Made by a program: the position numbers and the translations under genes. Positions 9,936 to 19,400 of a DNA stretch of 64,000 nucleotides are shown here, piece by piece (positions within the stretch are counted from its first letter, which is position 1; the number at the start of each line of letters is the position of its first letter). The notes under the pieces were generated by a model, which saw nothing but the letters and a program-made list of their open reading frames with translations, had not been told where the DNA came from and made no database searches. Source of the stretch: an uncultured Oscillospiraceae bacterium (GTDB taxonomy: Bacteria > Bacillota > Clostridia > Oscillospirales > Oscillospiraceae); assembly GCA_910588495.1 (NCBI GenBank), contig CAJUPU010000005.1, positions 43,283 through 107,282 on the forward strand, read 5' to 3'.

Positions 9936-9961
9936 AACGGGACCGCGAAAGCGGTCCCGTT
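9936..9961 (-). terminator. Intrinsic terminator of the asd/dap operon
   Basis: Perfect 11-bp hairpin AACGGGACCGC-GAAA-GCGGTCCCGTT. Read on the minus strand it is followed by CCCTTTTGCC, giving a short U-tract. It lies 6 nt past the stop of the tautomerase gene and probably also serves the convergent membrane protein gene. Confidence 0.75.
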
Positions 9962-9967
9962 CTGCGT

Positions 9968-10183
9968 TCAGATCGTCTGGTGCTTCAGCATGTACTCTGC
10001 CTTCACCTTGTCGATGGTCTGACCGCCGATCCCAAAATTCAGATCGGGCAGTTCCTTGATGGTGACGGTGAAAAATTCCTGGGGCACACGCATGACCTCG
10101 GAGGCGGTCCGCGTCAGCCGCTGGATCAGTTCCACCTTTTGCGTATCTGACAGTGCGCCGCATTCCACGGAAATATAAGGCAT
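9968..10183 (-). CDS. 4-oxalocrotonate tautomerase family protein
   Basis: A 71-residue small tautomerase. After removal of Met the N-terminus is Pro (MPYISVECG), the catalytic base of this superfamily. The start is fixed by that proline; the frame is open further upstream but has no family similarity there. It continues with a helix and the conserved strand VTIKELPDLNFGIGGQ. It is the last gene of the asd-dapA-dapB-cdd run, 1 nt from the deaminase gene. The natural substrate is unknown; members interconvert enol and keto acids. Confidence 0.88.
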   Translation of the reverse strand: MPYISVECGALSDTQKVELIQRLTRTASEVMRVPQEFFTVTIKELPDLNFGIGGQTIDKVKAEYMLKHQTI

Positions 10184-10184
10184 C

Positions 10185-10616
10185 TTAATCGTCTCCCTTT
10201 TCGTACCGCTCCCAGCCCCACCAGTTGGGGAGGAGCTGCGCCAGCGTGACGGTCTCTCGCGTTTCGAAGTCCACCATGATCTCCATGTCTTTGTTGCGCC
10301 GGTCCAGCTGCATGAAAAACTCCCGGCAGGCCCCGCAGGGCATCCCGCTTCCGCCCCCATGGGGCGGGCGGTCCCGGAAGGCGATCAGCCGCTTCACCGC
10401 GGTCTGGCCGCTGTTCACGTACATGTTGAGGGCGGCCACCCGCTCCGCGCACAGGTCCAGCACGCCGGAACAGCTCTCCACGCAGAAGCCGGTGAAGATC
10501 TGGCCATTTTCGCTCTCCAGGGCACACACCACGTGATGGGCGTAAATAAACGGGGTGACTTCGCCCGGATGATACTGCTCCCGGGCCTTTTCATAGAGCT
10601 GTTCCCAGATATCCAC
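10185..10616 (-). CDS. Cytidine/blasticidin-S deaminase-like zinc hydrolase
   Basis: A 143-residue member of the cytidine deaminase fold. Zinc ligands and the proton shuttle are C56-A57-E58 (LCAERVAAL) and C94/C97 (MPCGACREF), the CAE...PCxxC pattern of tetrameric Cda and blasticidin deaminases. The start is GTG (10616-10614), with GAGAGGGG upstream, only 2 nt after the dapB stop. Its position in a DAP operon is unexplained; it could salvage cytidine or act on another nucleoside. Substrate specificity cannot be decided from the sequence. Confidence 0.8.
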   Translation of the reverse strand: MDIWEQLYEKAREQYHPGEVTPFIYAHHVVCALESENGQIFTGFCVESCSGVLDLCAERVAALNMYVNSGQTAVKRLIAFRDRPPHGGGSGMPCGACREFFMQLDRRNKDMEIMVDFETRETVTLAQLLPNWWGWERYEKGDD

Positions 10617-10618
10617 GG

Positions 10619-11389
10619 TCAGACCCCTCTCTCCCCGGCGATGAGGTGGGACATGTCGTACAGCCCAGGTCCGTCTACCCCGGCCAGGAACTTGGCCGCC
10701 TTCACGGCCCCGGCGGCGAACACCTCCCGGCTGGCGGCGTGGTGGGAGATCTCGATCACCTCGTCCCGCCCGGCGAACACCACGGTGTGGTCGCCCACGA
10801 TGGTGCCCCCCCGGAGGGAGGAAATGCCGATCTCCCGCCGGTCCCGGGGCCGGCGGACGCTGTGGCGGTCGTAGACGTGTTCCGGCTCGTAGGGCAGGGT
10901 GGAGGCGGCTGCGTGGGCCAGCATCAGAGCGGTGCCGCTGGGGGCGTCCAGTTTCCGGCGGTGGTGGCGCTCCTGGATCTCCACGTCGAAGTCCTCCCCC
11001 AGCAGGGCGGCGGCCCGGCGGACCAGATCCATCAGCACGTTGACGCCCAGCGACATGTTGGCGGAGCGGAAGATGGGGATGGACTTTGCCGCCTGGCCGA
11101 TCTGGGCCAGCTGCTCCTCCGAATAGCCGGTGGTGGCCAGCACTGCGGGCAGCTTTCGCCCCACGCAGAAATCCAGCAGGCCCGTCAGGGCGGCGGGGTG
11201 GGAGAAGTCGATGAGGGCGTCCGCCTCCACGGCGCAGACGGCGGGGGTGGCGAACACGGGGAAGCCCTCCATGGGCTGGGAGAGCAGGTCGATCCCGGCG
11301 GCGACCTCTACCTCAGGGTCGCAGCTGCAGATATCCGTCACCACCCGGCCCATGTGGCCGCAGCAGCCGGAGATGATCATCTTTCGCAT
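10619..11389 (-). CDS. dapB: 4-hydroxy-tetrahydrodipicolinate reductase
   Basis: NAD(P)H-dependent step of lysine/diaminopimelate and dipicolinate synthesis. The 256-residue protein has an N-terminal Rossmann site (MIISGCCGHMGR), the TTGYSEEQ segment near residue 105, and the catalytic/substrate motif EIQERHHRRKLDAPSGTAL with the expected His-His and Lys. It starts 9 nt after dapA with an AAGGTG ribosome binding site. Confidence 0.96.
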   Translation of the reverse strand: MRKMIISGCCGHMGRVVTDICSCDPEVEVAAGIDLLSQPMEGFPVFATPAVCAVEADALIDFSHPAALTGLLDFCVGRKLPAVLATTGYSEEQLAQIGQAAKSIPIFRSANMSLGVNVLMDLVRRAAALLGEDFDVEIQERHHRRKLDAPSGTALMLAHAAASTLPYEPEHVYDRHSVRRPRDRREIGISSLRGGTIVGDHTVVFAGRDEVIEISHHAASREVFAAGAVKAAKFLAGVDGPGLYDMSHLIAGERGV

Positions 11390-11398
11390 GGCGGCACC

Positions 11399-12286
11399 TT
11401 ACAGCAGACCAGCTCTGGTCATAGCCTGGCGCAGGATCTCCAGATTCTTCTCCGAGATGTCGCACAGGGGCAGGCGCAGGGGGCCCGCCTCCTGGCCCAG
11501 CAGGTTCATGGCCGCCTTGATGGGGATGGGGTTCACCTCGGTGAACAGCGCGTCGATCAGGTCCATGTACCGGATCTGGAGCTGGGAAGCGGCGGCGAAG
11601 TCGTTTTCCAGGCAGAGATGGCTCATCTTCACCATCACCTCGGGGACGATGTTGGAGGCCACCGAGATCACGCCCTTGGCCCCCAGGGCCATCATGGGCA
11701 CCACCTGATCGTCGTTGCCCGACCAGATGTAGAAGTCCTCGCCGCACAGGAACCGGGTGTGGGCCAGCAGGGAGAAGTTGCCGCTGGCCTCTTTGACGCC
11801 GTTGATCTTGGGGTTCTGGGAGAGCACCTGGTAGGTCTCGGCGGTGAAGGACACCCCGGTGCGGCTGGGCACGTTGTAGAGGATGATGGGCAACTCCACC
11901 CGGTCGGCGATGTACTCGTAGTGCTTGATGAGGCCGGTCTGGCTGGCCTTGTTGTAGTAGGGGGTGACGTGGAGCAGGGCGTCCGCCCCGGAGTCCTGGG
12001 CGTGCTGGGACAGGTAGACGGCGGCGGAGGTGTCGTTGGACCCCGCCCCCGCGATGACCTTCACCCGGTGGTCCACCCGCTTCACGCAGAACTCCACGGC
12101 GGCGATGTGCTCCCGGATGGACATGGTGGCGGATTCGCCGGTGGTGCCGCACACGCACACCGCGTCCACCCCCGCCTCGATCTGGGCGTCGATGAGCCTG
12201 CCGAAGGCGTCGTAGTTGATGATGTTGTTCTGGTCGAAGGGGGTGACCAGGGCGGGGCAGGAGCCGGTAAAGACGGGAGTTCTCAT
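11399..12286 (-). CDS. dapA: 4-hydroxy-tetrahydrodipicolinate synthase
   Basis: Condenses aspartate semialdehyde with pyruvate. The 295-residue TIM barrel shows GTTGESATM near residue 47, the catalytic Tyr in HVTPYYNKAS, and the Schiff-base Lys in GVKEASGNFS. It lies between asd and dapB, so all three supply the DAP branch for peptidoglycan, lysine and probably spore dipicolinate. The ribosome binding site is AAAGGAAG. Confidence 0.97.
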   Translation of the reverse strand: MRTPVFTGSCPALVTPFDQNNIINYDAFGRLIDAQIEAGVDAVCVCGTTGESATMSIREHIAAVEFCVKRVDHRVKVIAGAGSNDTSAAVYLSQHAQDSGADALLHVTPYYNKASQTGLIKHYEYIADRVELPIILYNVPSRTGVSFTAETYQVLSQNPKINGVKEASGNFSLLAHTRFLCGEDFYIWSGNDDQVVPMMALGAKGVISVASNIVPEVMVKMSHLCLENDFAAASQLQIRYMDLIDALFTEVNPIPIKAAMNLLGQEAGPLRLPLCDISEKNLEILRQAMTRAGLL

Positions 12287-12315
12287 AAACAGCTTCCTTT
12301 CAAGTTTCTTTTATT

Positions 12316-12337
12316 CCTTTTTCTTGAAAGAAAAAGG
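12316..12337. repeat. Purine/pyrimidine hairpin between asd and dapA
   Basis: CCTTTTTCTT (12316-12325) and AAGAAAAAGG (12328-12337) form a perfect 10-bp hairpin with a 2-nt loop. It resembles the hairpin at 45642-45677 between pyrF and pyrK; both sit inside operons just before a ribosome binding site region, so they may tune internal transcript ends rather than end the operon. Confidence 0.5.
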
Positions 12338-12349
12338 ACGGCCCTTTAC

Positions 12350-13435
12350 TTACCTGCGTTCGATATACCCTTCCGCGCACAGCAGCTCGGCCAGCTCCAC
12401 GCCGCCGCCCGCCGCGCCCCGCAGGGTGTTGTGGGACAGGGAGACAAATTTGTAGTCGTACTGGGTGTCCGGGCGCAGACGGCCGATGGACACCGCCATG
12501 CCCCCCTCCAGGTCCCGGTCCAGCTTGGCCTGGGGCCGGTCGGGCTCCTCGAAGTAGTTCAAAAACTGCTTGGGGGCGGTGGGCAGGTCCAGCTCCTGGG
12601 CGCGGCCCTTGAACTGCTTCCACGCCTGCTTCATCTGCTCCATGGTGGGCTTGTTCTTGAAGGTGACGAAGGCGGCGGCGGTGTGGCCGTTGGACACAGG
12701 CACCCGCAGGCACTGGGCAGTGATGGAGGTGCCCTCTGCGTTGACGATGACGCCGTTCTCCACCCGGCCCCACACCTTCAAGGGCTCCTGCTCGCTCTTC
12801 TCCTCCTCGCCGCCGATGTAGGGGATCAGGTTATCCACCATCTCGGGCCAGGTCTGGAAGGTCTTGCCCGCCCCGGAGATGGCCTGATAGGTGCACACCA
12901 GCACCTTCTCGATGCCAAACTGCCGCAGGGGGGACAGGGCGGGGACATAGCTCTGGATGGAGCAGTTGGACTTCACCGCGATGAAGCCCCGCTTGGTGCC
13001 CAGGCGGGCCCGCTGGGCCTCGATGACCTGGATGTGCTCCGGGTTCACCTCGGGGATCACCATGGGCACGTCGGCCGTCCAGCGGTGGGCGGAGTTGTTG
13101 GACACCACCGGGCACTCGCGGCGGGCGTACTCCTCCTCCAGGGCGCGGATCTCGTCCTTCTTCATGTCCACGGCGGAGAACACGAAGTCCACCTGGGAGG
13201 CGATCTTGTCCACGTCGTCCTGGGCGCTCAAGAGCACCAGATCCCTGGCCTCCGCCGGGATGGGGACATCCATGGCCCAGCGGGGACCCACCGCGTCCTC
13301 ATACCGCTTGCCCGCAGAGCGGGGGCTGGCGGCCACAACGGTGAGCTGGAACCAGGGGTGGCCCTCCAGCAGGGTGACGAAGCGCTGGCCCACCATGCCG
13401 GTGGCGCCGATGACGCCGACTTTGTACTTTTCCAT
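12350..13435 (-). CDS. asd: Aspartate-semialdehyde dehydrogenase, archaeal/fungal type
   Basis: NADPH-dependent reduction of aspartyl phosphate to the semialdehyde. The 361-residue protein begins with GVIGATGMVGQRFV and has the nucleophilic Cys in VKSNCSIQSYVPALSPL, followed by TYQAISGAGK. Length and these motifs fit the archaeal/fungal-type subfamily rather than the usual Usg-like bacterial form. It heads a transcript with dapA and dapB under the TTGACA/TATAGT promoter at 13562-13590, with a ~120-nt leader. Confidence 0.93.
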   Translation of the reverse strand: MEKYKVGVIGATGMVGQRFVTLLEGHPWFQLTVVAASPRSAGKRYEDAVGPRWAMDVPIPAEARDLVLLSAQDDVDKIASQVDFVFSAVDMKKDEIRALEEEYARRECPVVSNNSAHRWTADVPMVIPEVNPEHIQVIEAQRARLGTKRGFIAVKSNCSIQSYVPALSPLRQFGIEKVLVCTYQAISGAGKTFQTWPEMVDNLIPYIGGEEEKSEQEPLKVWGRVENGVIVNAEGTSITAQCLRVPVSNGHTAAAFVTFKNKPTMEQMKQAWKQFKGRAQELDLPTAPKQFLNYFEEPDRPQAKLDRDLEGGMAVSIGRLRPDTQYDYKFVSLSHNTLRGAAGGGVELAELLCAEGYIERR

Positions 13436-13481
13436 GTCGATCTGCCTCCTGGGCGCACCGCCCCGCGCCGAAATTTAGGGC

Positions 13482-13510
13482 TTGCGGCGGGGGTACGGAT
13501 ACGCTATAAT
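13482..13510 (+). promoter_or_regulatory. Promoter of the SpoIID-like/queA genes
   Basis: TTGCGG (13482-13487), a 17-nt spacer and a perfect TATAAT (13505-13510). Transcription would begin near 13517 and give a ~110-nt leader that overlaps the asd leader in antisense. Confidence 0.6.
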
Positions 13511-13561
13511 ATAAAAATAATGTCGAAATAGGCGCGCCCGTCTGGGCGCATGACTGATACC

Positions 13562-13590
13562 ACTATAACATCAACGCGCTAAAGTGTCAA
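13562..13590 (-). promoter_or_regulatory. Promoter of the asd-dapA-dapB operon
   Basis: On the minus strand, TTGACA (complement of 13585-13590), a 17-nt spacer and TATAGT (complement of 13562-13567). The start point would be near 13555, facing the plus-strand promoter at 13482-13510. Confidence 0.75.
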
Positions 13591-13629
13591 TTTAGCGCTG
13601 CCGCCCAAAGTGGAGAAATGGAGCACACG

Positions 13630-15363
13630 ATGAAGAGAAAATTCGTGCAAATTGCAGCCTTGGGCCTGGCGACGGCCCTTTTGCTGACGGTATGCGGGGG
13701 GACCGCCTCCGCCGCCCCGGCAGGCTCCGACACGGAGACCATCCGGGTGGGGCTCCACTACGGCACCGGGGCCATAGAGGGGCTCAACCTCCTGAACGAG
13801 GTGGGCTCCGGCTACCGCTTCGGGTATTACGACGGCTCCAACCGCTTCGTGGAGCTGGGGTCCACGGGCAAGACCGCCATCTCCGTGGTGGAGACCATGA
13901 ACGTGTACTATGGGACCTATGATAACTATCAGAGCTACCATACCACCATCACCTCCGGGGTGGCGGTGGGGGAGTACCACCTCCAGCTGCCGGGGAGCTA
14001 TGCCTCCTTTGCCCAGGCCCAGGCCGCGGCCTCCCAGTACCCCGGCGGGTTTGCGGCCTATATCGGCGGGACATACTACGCCCGGGTGGGCAATTATACC
14101 ACCCGGGACGGGGCGGTGGCCGCCCAGGCCGCCCTGGGGGCGGGCGCCCAGCTGTGCGGGACCTCGGGCTACGGCGTCAGCGTGGTGGAGACGGGCACCA
14201 GCACCATCCTGTTCCAATACGACGACCTGGGCCAGGGCACCGGGCTGGGGGTGGAGCCCATCCAGACCGGCGGGGAGAAGTGCACCACCTGGAGCAAGGG
14301 ATTCCTGTACAACGGCGGCTTCCGCTTCGAGCGCATCGGCGGCGGGAAGCTGACGGTGGTGAATATTGTTGGCTTCGAGGATTACGTCAAAGGAGTGGTG
14401 TCCGCCGAGATGAGCACCAGCTGGTCCATCGAGGCGCTGAAGGCCCAGGCGGTGGCCGCCCGGAGCTACGCATTGACCCTGGGCACCAAGCACGGGACGC
14501 ACCATTTCGACATCTGCGACGATATACACTGCCAGCGGTACACCGGACAGACCAGCGCGGGGGCCAACTCCAACGCCGCCGTGGACCAGACGGTGGGCCA
14601 GGTGGCGCTGTACAACGGCAAGGTGGCGGAGACCTACTACTACTCCAGCAACGGCGGGGCCAGCCAGAGCGTGTCGGTGGTGTGGGGGACCAACCAGTCC
14701 CTCTATCCCTATTTGACGGAGGTGGCCGACCCCTATGAGCCGACGCTGAACCTGAAAAACACCTGGGAGCGCACCTTTACCAGCGCCCAGATCATCTCCA
14801 AACTGCTGGCGGGGAACAATGTCAGCGCCCCCATCGTGTCCGCTGAGATCACGTCCTACACCAGCGCCGGCAACCCCTGGATGATCACCTTCACCGACAG
14901 CGCCGGGAAGAGCTTCCCCGTGCGCAGCGGCAGGGTGTACAATAACCTGGGCCTGCCCTCCTGCCGGTTCGGCTTCGCCGGGAGCGGCTCCGGCCAGCCC
15001 GCGCCCACTCCTCCCTCCGGAAGCATCTCCATCAACGGCTCCACCCAGGTGAGCGGTGTCTCCGGGCTGTATGCCATCGATGGGAACGGCGGCCTCACCG
15101 CCCTGGGGGGCGACGTGTACGTGGTCACAGACGGCGGCACTGCCCAGCTGGGCCAGGGCGGAGATCAGAGCCAAGGCCAGGGGTCCGGCTCGTGGGCGGG
15201 GTCGGCATCAGCGGCCAACGGCTCCATCACCTTCGCGGGCCGGGGCTGGGGCCACAACATCGGCATGAGCCAGTTTGGCGCCAAGGCCATGGCCGAGCAG
15301 GGACATACCTATCAGCAGATCCTCCAATTCTACTATACTGGCATTACGGTGGGATATACGTGA
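13630..15363 (+). CDS. SpoIID/LytB domain protein, secreted
   Basis: A 577-residue exported protein of the SpoIID lytic-transglycosylase-like family. The signal peptide spans residues 1 to about 26 (core LGLATALLLTV, likely cleavage after ASA). A middle segment around AAYIGGTYYARVGNYTT looks like a SPOR-type peptidoglycan-binding repeat. The SpoIID core is YVKGVVSAEMSTSWSIEALKAQ (given here in part), with the conserved Glu, followed by AVAARSYAL. A Pro/Ser/Gly linker precedes the terminal GRGWGHNIGMSQFGAKAMA motif. GGAG at 13620-13623 selects the ATG at 13630 over that at 13618. It probably cleaves denuded glycan in sporulation or wall remodelling. Its stop overlaps queA. Confidence 0.87.
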   Translation: MKRKFVQIAALGLATALLLTVCGGTASAAPAGSDTETIRVGLHYGTGAIEGLNLLNEVGSGYRFGYYDGSNRFVELGSTGKTAISVVETMNVYYGTYDNYQSYHTTITSGVAVGEYHLQLPGSYASFAQAQAAASQYPGGFAAYIGGTYYARVGNYTTRDGAVAAQAALGAGAQLCGTSGYGVSVVETGTSTILFQYDDLGQGTGLGVEPIQTGGEKCTTWSKGFLYNGGFRFERIGGGKLTVVNIVGFEDYVKGVVSAEMSTSWSIEALKAQAVAARSYALTLGTKHGTHHFDICDDIHCQRYTGQTSAGANSNAAVDQTVGQVALYNGKVAETYYYSSNGGASQSVSVVWGTNQSLYPYLTEVADPYEPTLNLKNTWERTFTSAQIISKLLAGNNVSAPIVSAEITSYTSAGNPWMITFTDSAGKSFPVRSGRVYNNLGLPSCRFGFAGSGSGQPAPTPPSGSISINGSTQVSGVSGLYAIDGNGGLTALGGDVYVVTDGGTAQLGQGGDQSQGQGSGSWAGSASAANGSITFAGRGWGHNIGMSQFGAKAMAEQGHTYQQILQFYYTGITVGYT

Positions 15364-16406
15364 AAACTTCCGATTTTTATTTCGACCTTCCCCCCGAGCT
15401 CATTGCCCAGACGCCCCTGGAGCGGCGGGATGGGTCGCGCCTGCTGGCGCTGGACAAAGCCACAGGGGAGACCCGGCACCTGCATTTTTACGACCTTCCC
15501 TCCCTGCTGGCCCCGGGGGACTGTCTGGTGCTCAACGACAGCCGGGTGTTGCCCGCCCGGCTGATCGGCAGGCGGGCGGGGGGCGGCGCCTGCGAGGTGC
15601 TACTGCTCATCGACCGGGGGGACAAGGTGTGGGAATGCTTGGTCCGCCCCGGCAGAAAGCTGCGCCCCGGGGCAAAGGTCACCTTCGGGGACGGGGCACT
15701 GTCCGCCGAGGTGGTGGGCGAGGGGGCGGACGGCAACCGGCTGGTCCGCTTCGACTACGACGGCATTTTTTTGGAGACCTTGGAGCGGCTGGGCAAAATG
15801 CCCCTGCCCCCCTATATCAAGGCGGAGCTGGAGGACGCGGAGCGGTATCAGACGGTGTATTCCAAAGTGACCGGCTCCGCCGCCGCCCCCACGGCGGGGC
15901 TCCACTTCACCAGGCCGCTGCTGGAGCGGATCCAGGCCATGGGGGTGCGGGTGTGCTATGTGACCCTCCACGTGGGGCTGGGCACCTTCCGCCCGGTAAA
16001 GGCGGAAAACCTGGACGAGCACGAGATGCACTCGGAATACTGCGTCATCCCCCAGGAGACGGCGGACGCCGTCAACGAGACCAGGCGGACAGGGGGGAGG
16101 GTGATCTGCGTAGGCACCACCTCCTGCCGCACCATCGAGAGCTGGGCGGCGGAGGACGGGACGCTGAAGGCATCGGCGGGGTGGACCAATATCTTCATCT
16201 ATCCGGGCTACCGCTTCAAGGCGCTGGACGCTTTGATCACCAACTTCCACCTGCCCGAGTCCACCCTCATCATGCTGGTGTCCGCCCTGGCGGGCCGGGA
16301 GCATGTGCTGGCGGCCTATGAGGAGGCGGTGCGGGAAGGATACCGCTTCTTCTCCTTCGGCGACGCCATGTTCATCGCGGACGGCGCAGCCGCTCCGCCT
16401 GTGTGA
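15360..16406 (+). CDS. queA: S-adenosylmethionine:tRNA ribosyltransferase-isomerase
   Basis: Penultimate step of queuosine synthesis: transfers and isomerises the ribosyl group of SAM onto preQ1-tRNA. The 348-residue protein begins KTSDFYFDLPPELIAQTP, has LVLNDSRVLPARLIG near residue 60, AAPTAGLHFTRPLL in the middle and FHLPESTLIMLVSAL near the C-terminus. The start is GTG at 15360, overlapping the TGA of the preceding gene, with GGTGGG at about 15347. tgt and other queuosine genes are not in view. Confidence 0.96.
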   Translation: MKTSDFYFDLPPELIAQTPLERRDGSRLLALDKATGETRHLHFYDLPSLLAPGDCLVLNDSRVLPARLIGRRAGGGACEVLLLIDRGDKVWECLVRPGRKLRPGAKVTFGDGALSAEVVGEGADGNRLVRFDYDGIFLETLERLGKMPLPPYIKAELEDAERYQTVYSKVTGSAAAPTAGLHFTRPLLERIQAMGVRVCYVTLHVGLGTFRPVKAENLDEHEMHSEYCVIPQETADAVNETRRTGGRVICVGTTSCRTIESWAAEDGTLKASAGWTNIFIYPGYRFKALDALITNFHLPESTLIMLVSALAGREHVLAAYEEAVREGYRFFSFGDAMFIADGAAAPPV

Positions 16407-16425
16407 CTGTTTCAAATGACAGCAG

Positions 16426-16462
16426 GCTCCCCCCGTGAGAGGCCATCTCTCACGGGGGGAGC
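16426..16462. terminator. Bidirectional terminator between queA and the Sel1 gene
   Basis: A perfect 16-bp stem GCTCCCCCCGTGAGAG / CTCTCACGGGGGGAGC (loop at 16442-16446) between two convergent genes. It is followed on + by TTCTATGTT, a weak T-tract. Confidence 0.75.
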
Positions 16463-16475
16463 TTCTATGTTGGAT

Positions 16476-19400
16476 TCACTTTTTCCGGAAGGGCCACCAG
16501 GAGCGCTTTTTGGGCGGCTCCGGCTTTTTGGTGGGCTGAGGCCGGGTCTCCGGCCCGGGATGTACCGGCGGCTTCTGTCCGTCCGGCGTGCCCATCTGCT
16601 CCAGGGCCTCCTTGGCCTTCTGATAGCCCTTGTCCGCCGCCTGTTGGTAGAGCGTCCGGGCGGCCTCCAGGTCCCGCTCCACACCTAGGCCCTGCTCGCA
16701 GCACTGGGCTTTCAGGTACAGCCCCCGGGCGCTGCCCTGGTCGGCGGCCTCCCCGTAGAGCACCGCGGCTTTGAGCGGGTCCTTTGCCACGCCGATCCCC
16801 TTCATATAGCACTCCCCCAGGGAACAGGTGCCGTCGGCGTGCCCCCCCTTATGGGCCTTGCGGTACAGCTCCACCGCCCTTTTTTCGTCCTTGTCCACGC
16901 CGTAGCCGTTTTCGTAGCACTCGCCCAACAGGAACTGCGCCCGGGGGAACTCCTGGCTGGCGGCCTTGGCGAACCACTGGGCCGCCTCGGCGTCGTTCTC
17001 CTCCACCGAGATGCCGTGGTAGTACAAGAAGCCCAGATTGCACTGGGCCCGGGGGTTGCCCCGGTCCGCCGCCTGGCGGTAGAGCCGGGCGGCCTTGTCC
17101 CGGTCCTGCTTGACGCCATGGCCCAGCTCGTAGCACAGCCCCAGGGAACAGGTGCCGGGGACATAGCCGCCCTCGTGGGCGGTCTGATACAGCCGGGCGG
17201 CCTCCTGGTAGTCCTGCTCCACGCCGTAGCCGTAGTCATAGCACTCCCCCAGCAGGAAGTGGGCTCGGGTGCTGCCCTGGGCCGCGGCCTTGCGGAACCA
17301 GGACACCGCCGCCTCATCGTCCATCTCCACACCGATGCCCTGATACAGGCAGTAGCCGTAATTGCACTGGGCCCATGCGCTGCCCGCCTCGGCGGCCTCT
17401 TTATACAGCGCCGCCGCCCGGGCTTTGTCCGCCACCACGCCCTTGCCGTACTCGTAGCAGGTACCCAGGGAGCAGGTGGCGGCGGCAAAGTGCTGCTCAT
17501 GGGCAAGGCGGTAGAGCTCTACCGCCTTGTCAAGGTCGGCCTCCACCCCGTAGCCGTTCTCATAGCACTCGCCCAGCAGCTGCCGCGCCCGGGGCTGGCC
17601 CGCCTGGGCGGCTTTGGAGAACCACTGGAACGCCTGGTCGTTGTCCTCGTCCACCCCGATGCCCCGGTAGTAGCAGAAGCCCAGATTGCACTGGGCCTGG
17701 ACGCTGCCCTGCTCCGCCGCCTGGCGGTAGAGCTCCACCGCCCGGGGCAGATCCCGCTCCACCCCGGTGCCCAGCTCGTAGCACAGCCCCAGGGCGCAGG
17801 TGCCGGGTGGATAGCCCCCCTCGTGGGATCGGCGGTACAGCTCATAGGCCCGCTTCTCGTCCTTTTCCACGCCGAAGCCGCCGTCGTAGCACTCGCCCAG
17901 CAGCTGCTGGGCCCGGGGATAGTCCTCGTCCGCCGCCTTTTGGAACCAGAGGGCGGCCTGGCTGTCGTCCCGCTCTACGCCGATGCCCTGGTAGTAGCAG
18001 AAGCCCAGATTGCACATGCCCCGGGCCTCGCCTCCCTCGGCGGCCCTTCGGTAGAGCTCCACCGCCCGGTCCAGGTCCGCCTCCACGCCCCTGCCCAGCT
18101 CGTAGCACAGCCCCAGGGCGCAGGCGGCGGCAGGGTGGCCCTTCTCGTCCGCCTGGGCGTACAGCTGGGCCGCCTTGCCAAGGTCGGCCTCCACACCGTA
18201 GCCGCCTTCGTAGCACTGGCCCAGCAGAAACAGTGCCCGGCTGTTGCCCTGCTGGGCGGCCTTGTCGAACCAGAACGCGGCCCGCTCGTTGTCCTCCACC
18301 ACGCCGATGGCCCGGTAGTAGCAGTAGCCCAGATTGCACTGGGCCCGGGCGTCCCCGGCGTCGGCGGCCTGGCGGTAGAGCTCCAGGGCCCGGTCCAGGT
18401 CCCGTTCCACTCCCTGGCCCAGCTCGTAGCACAGCCCCAGGGAACAGGTGCCGGGGGGATAGCCCCCCTCGTGGGCGGCGCGGTAGAGCTGGACGGCGCG
18501 GGTGTGGTCCACCTCTACCCCATAGCCGAAGTCGTAGCAGTCCCCCAAAAGCCCCAGCGCCCGGGGATAGCCCTCCTCCGCGGCCAGCTGGAACCAGTGG
18601 ACGGCCTGCTTGTCGTCCACCTCGGTGCCGATGCCCCGGTAGTGGCAGAAGCCCAGATTGCACTGGGCGGGCACATAGCCCCGGTCCGCCGCCTGGCGGT
18701 AGAGCTCCACCGCCCGGGTCAGGTCCTGCTCCACCCCCTGACCCAGCTCGTAGCACAGCCCCAGAGCGCAGGTGGCGGGGGGATATTCGTCCTCATGGGC
18801 CTGGAGGTAGAGCTGGGCGGACTTGACGGGGTCCTGCTCCACTCCTTGGCCCAGCTCGTAGCACTGAGCCAGCAGGAACCGGCCCTTGGGATAGCCCTCC
18901 TCCGCGCACTGGCGGTAGAGCTCCGCCGCCCGCTTCTCGTCCTTGTCCACCCCGATGCCCTGGTCGTAGCACACCCCCAGGGCGCAGGTGGCCGCCTCAT
19001 AGCCCTGTTCATGGGCGGCGCGGTAGAGCTCCAGGGCACGCTCCAGGTCCTTCTCCACCCCCAGGCCGTTCTCATAGCACTCGCCCAGCAGGGTCTGGGC
19101 CCGGGGATAGTCCTGCTGGGCGGCCCGCTCGAACCAGCTCACCGCCTCCTGATAGTCCCGCTCCATCCCGATGCCCCGGTAGTAGAAGAAGCCCAGATTG
19201 CATTGGGCGGGGGCGTGCTCCTGCTCCCCGGCCTCCCGGTAGAGCTCCGCCGCCCGCTCCTTGTCCGTCTCCACCCCGGTGCCCAGCTCATAGCACAGCC
19301 CCAGCTCGCACTGGGCGGGAGGATAGCCCTGCTCCGCCGCCTGGGAGAGCAGCCGGGCCCCCCGCTCCGGGTCCTTCTCCGTGCCGATGGCCCGGAGGTA

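Noticed and set aside
10646..13531. A 961-codon open frame on the + strand opposite asd-dapA-dapB
   Set aside because: It is the antisense shadow of three well-identified genes in GC-rich DNA; its translation is His/Gly/Val-rich low complexity with no family motif.
13630..13710. The SpoIID-like protein as a lipoprotein
   Set aside because: The candidate lipobox LTVC has Val before Cys, which does not fit the usual Gly/Ala/Ser; an ASA signal peptidase I site follows.
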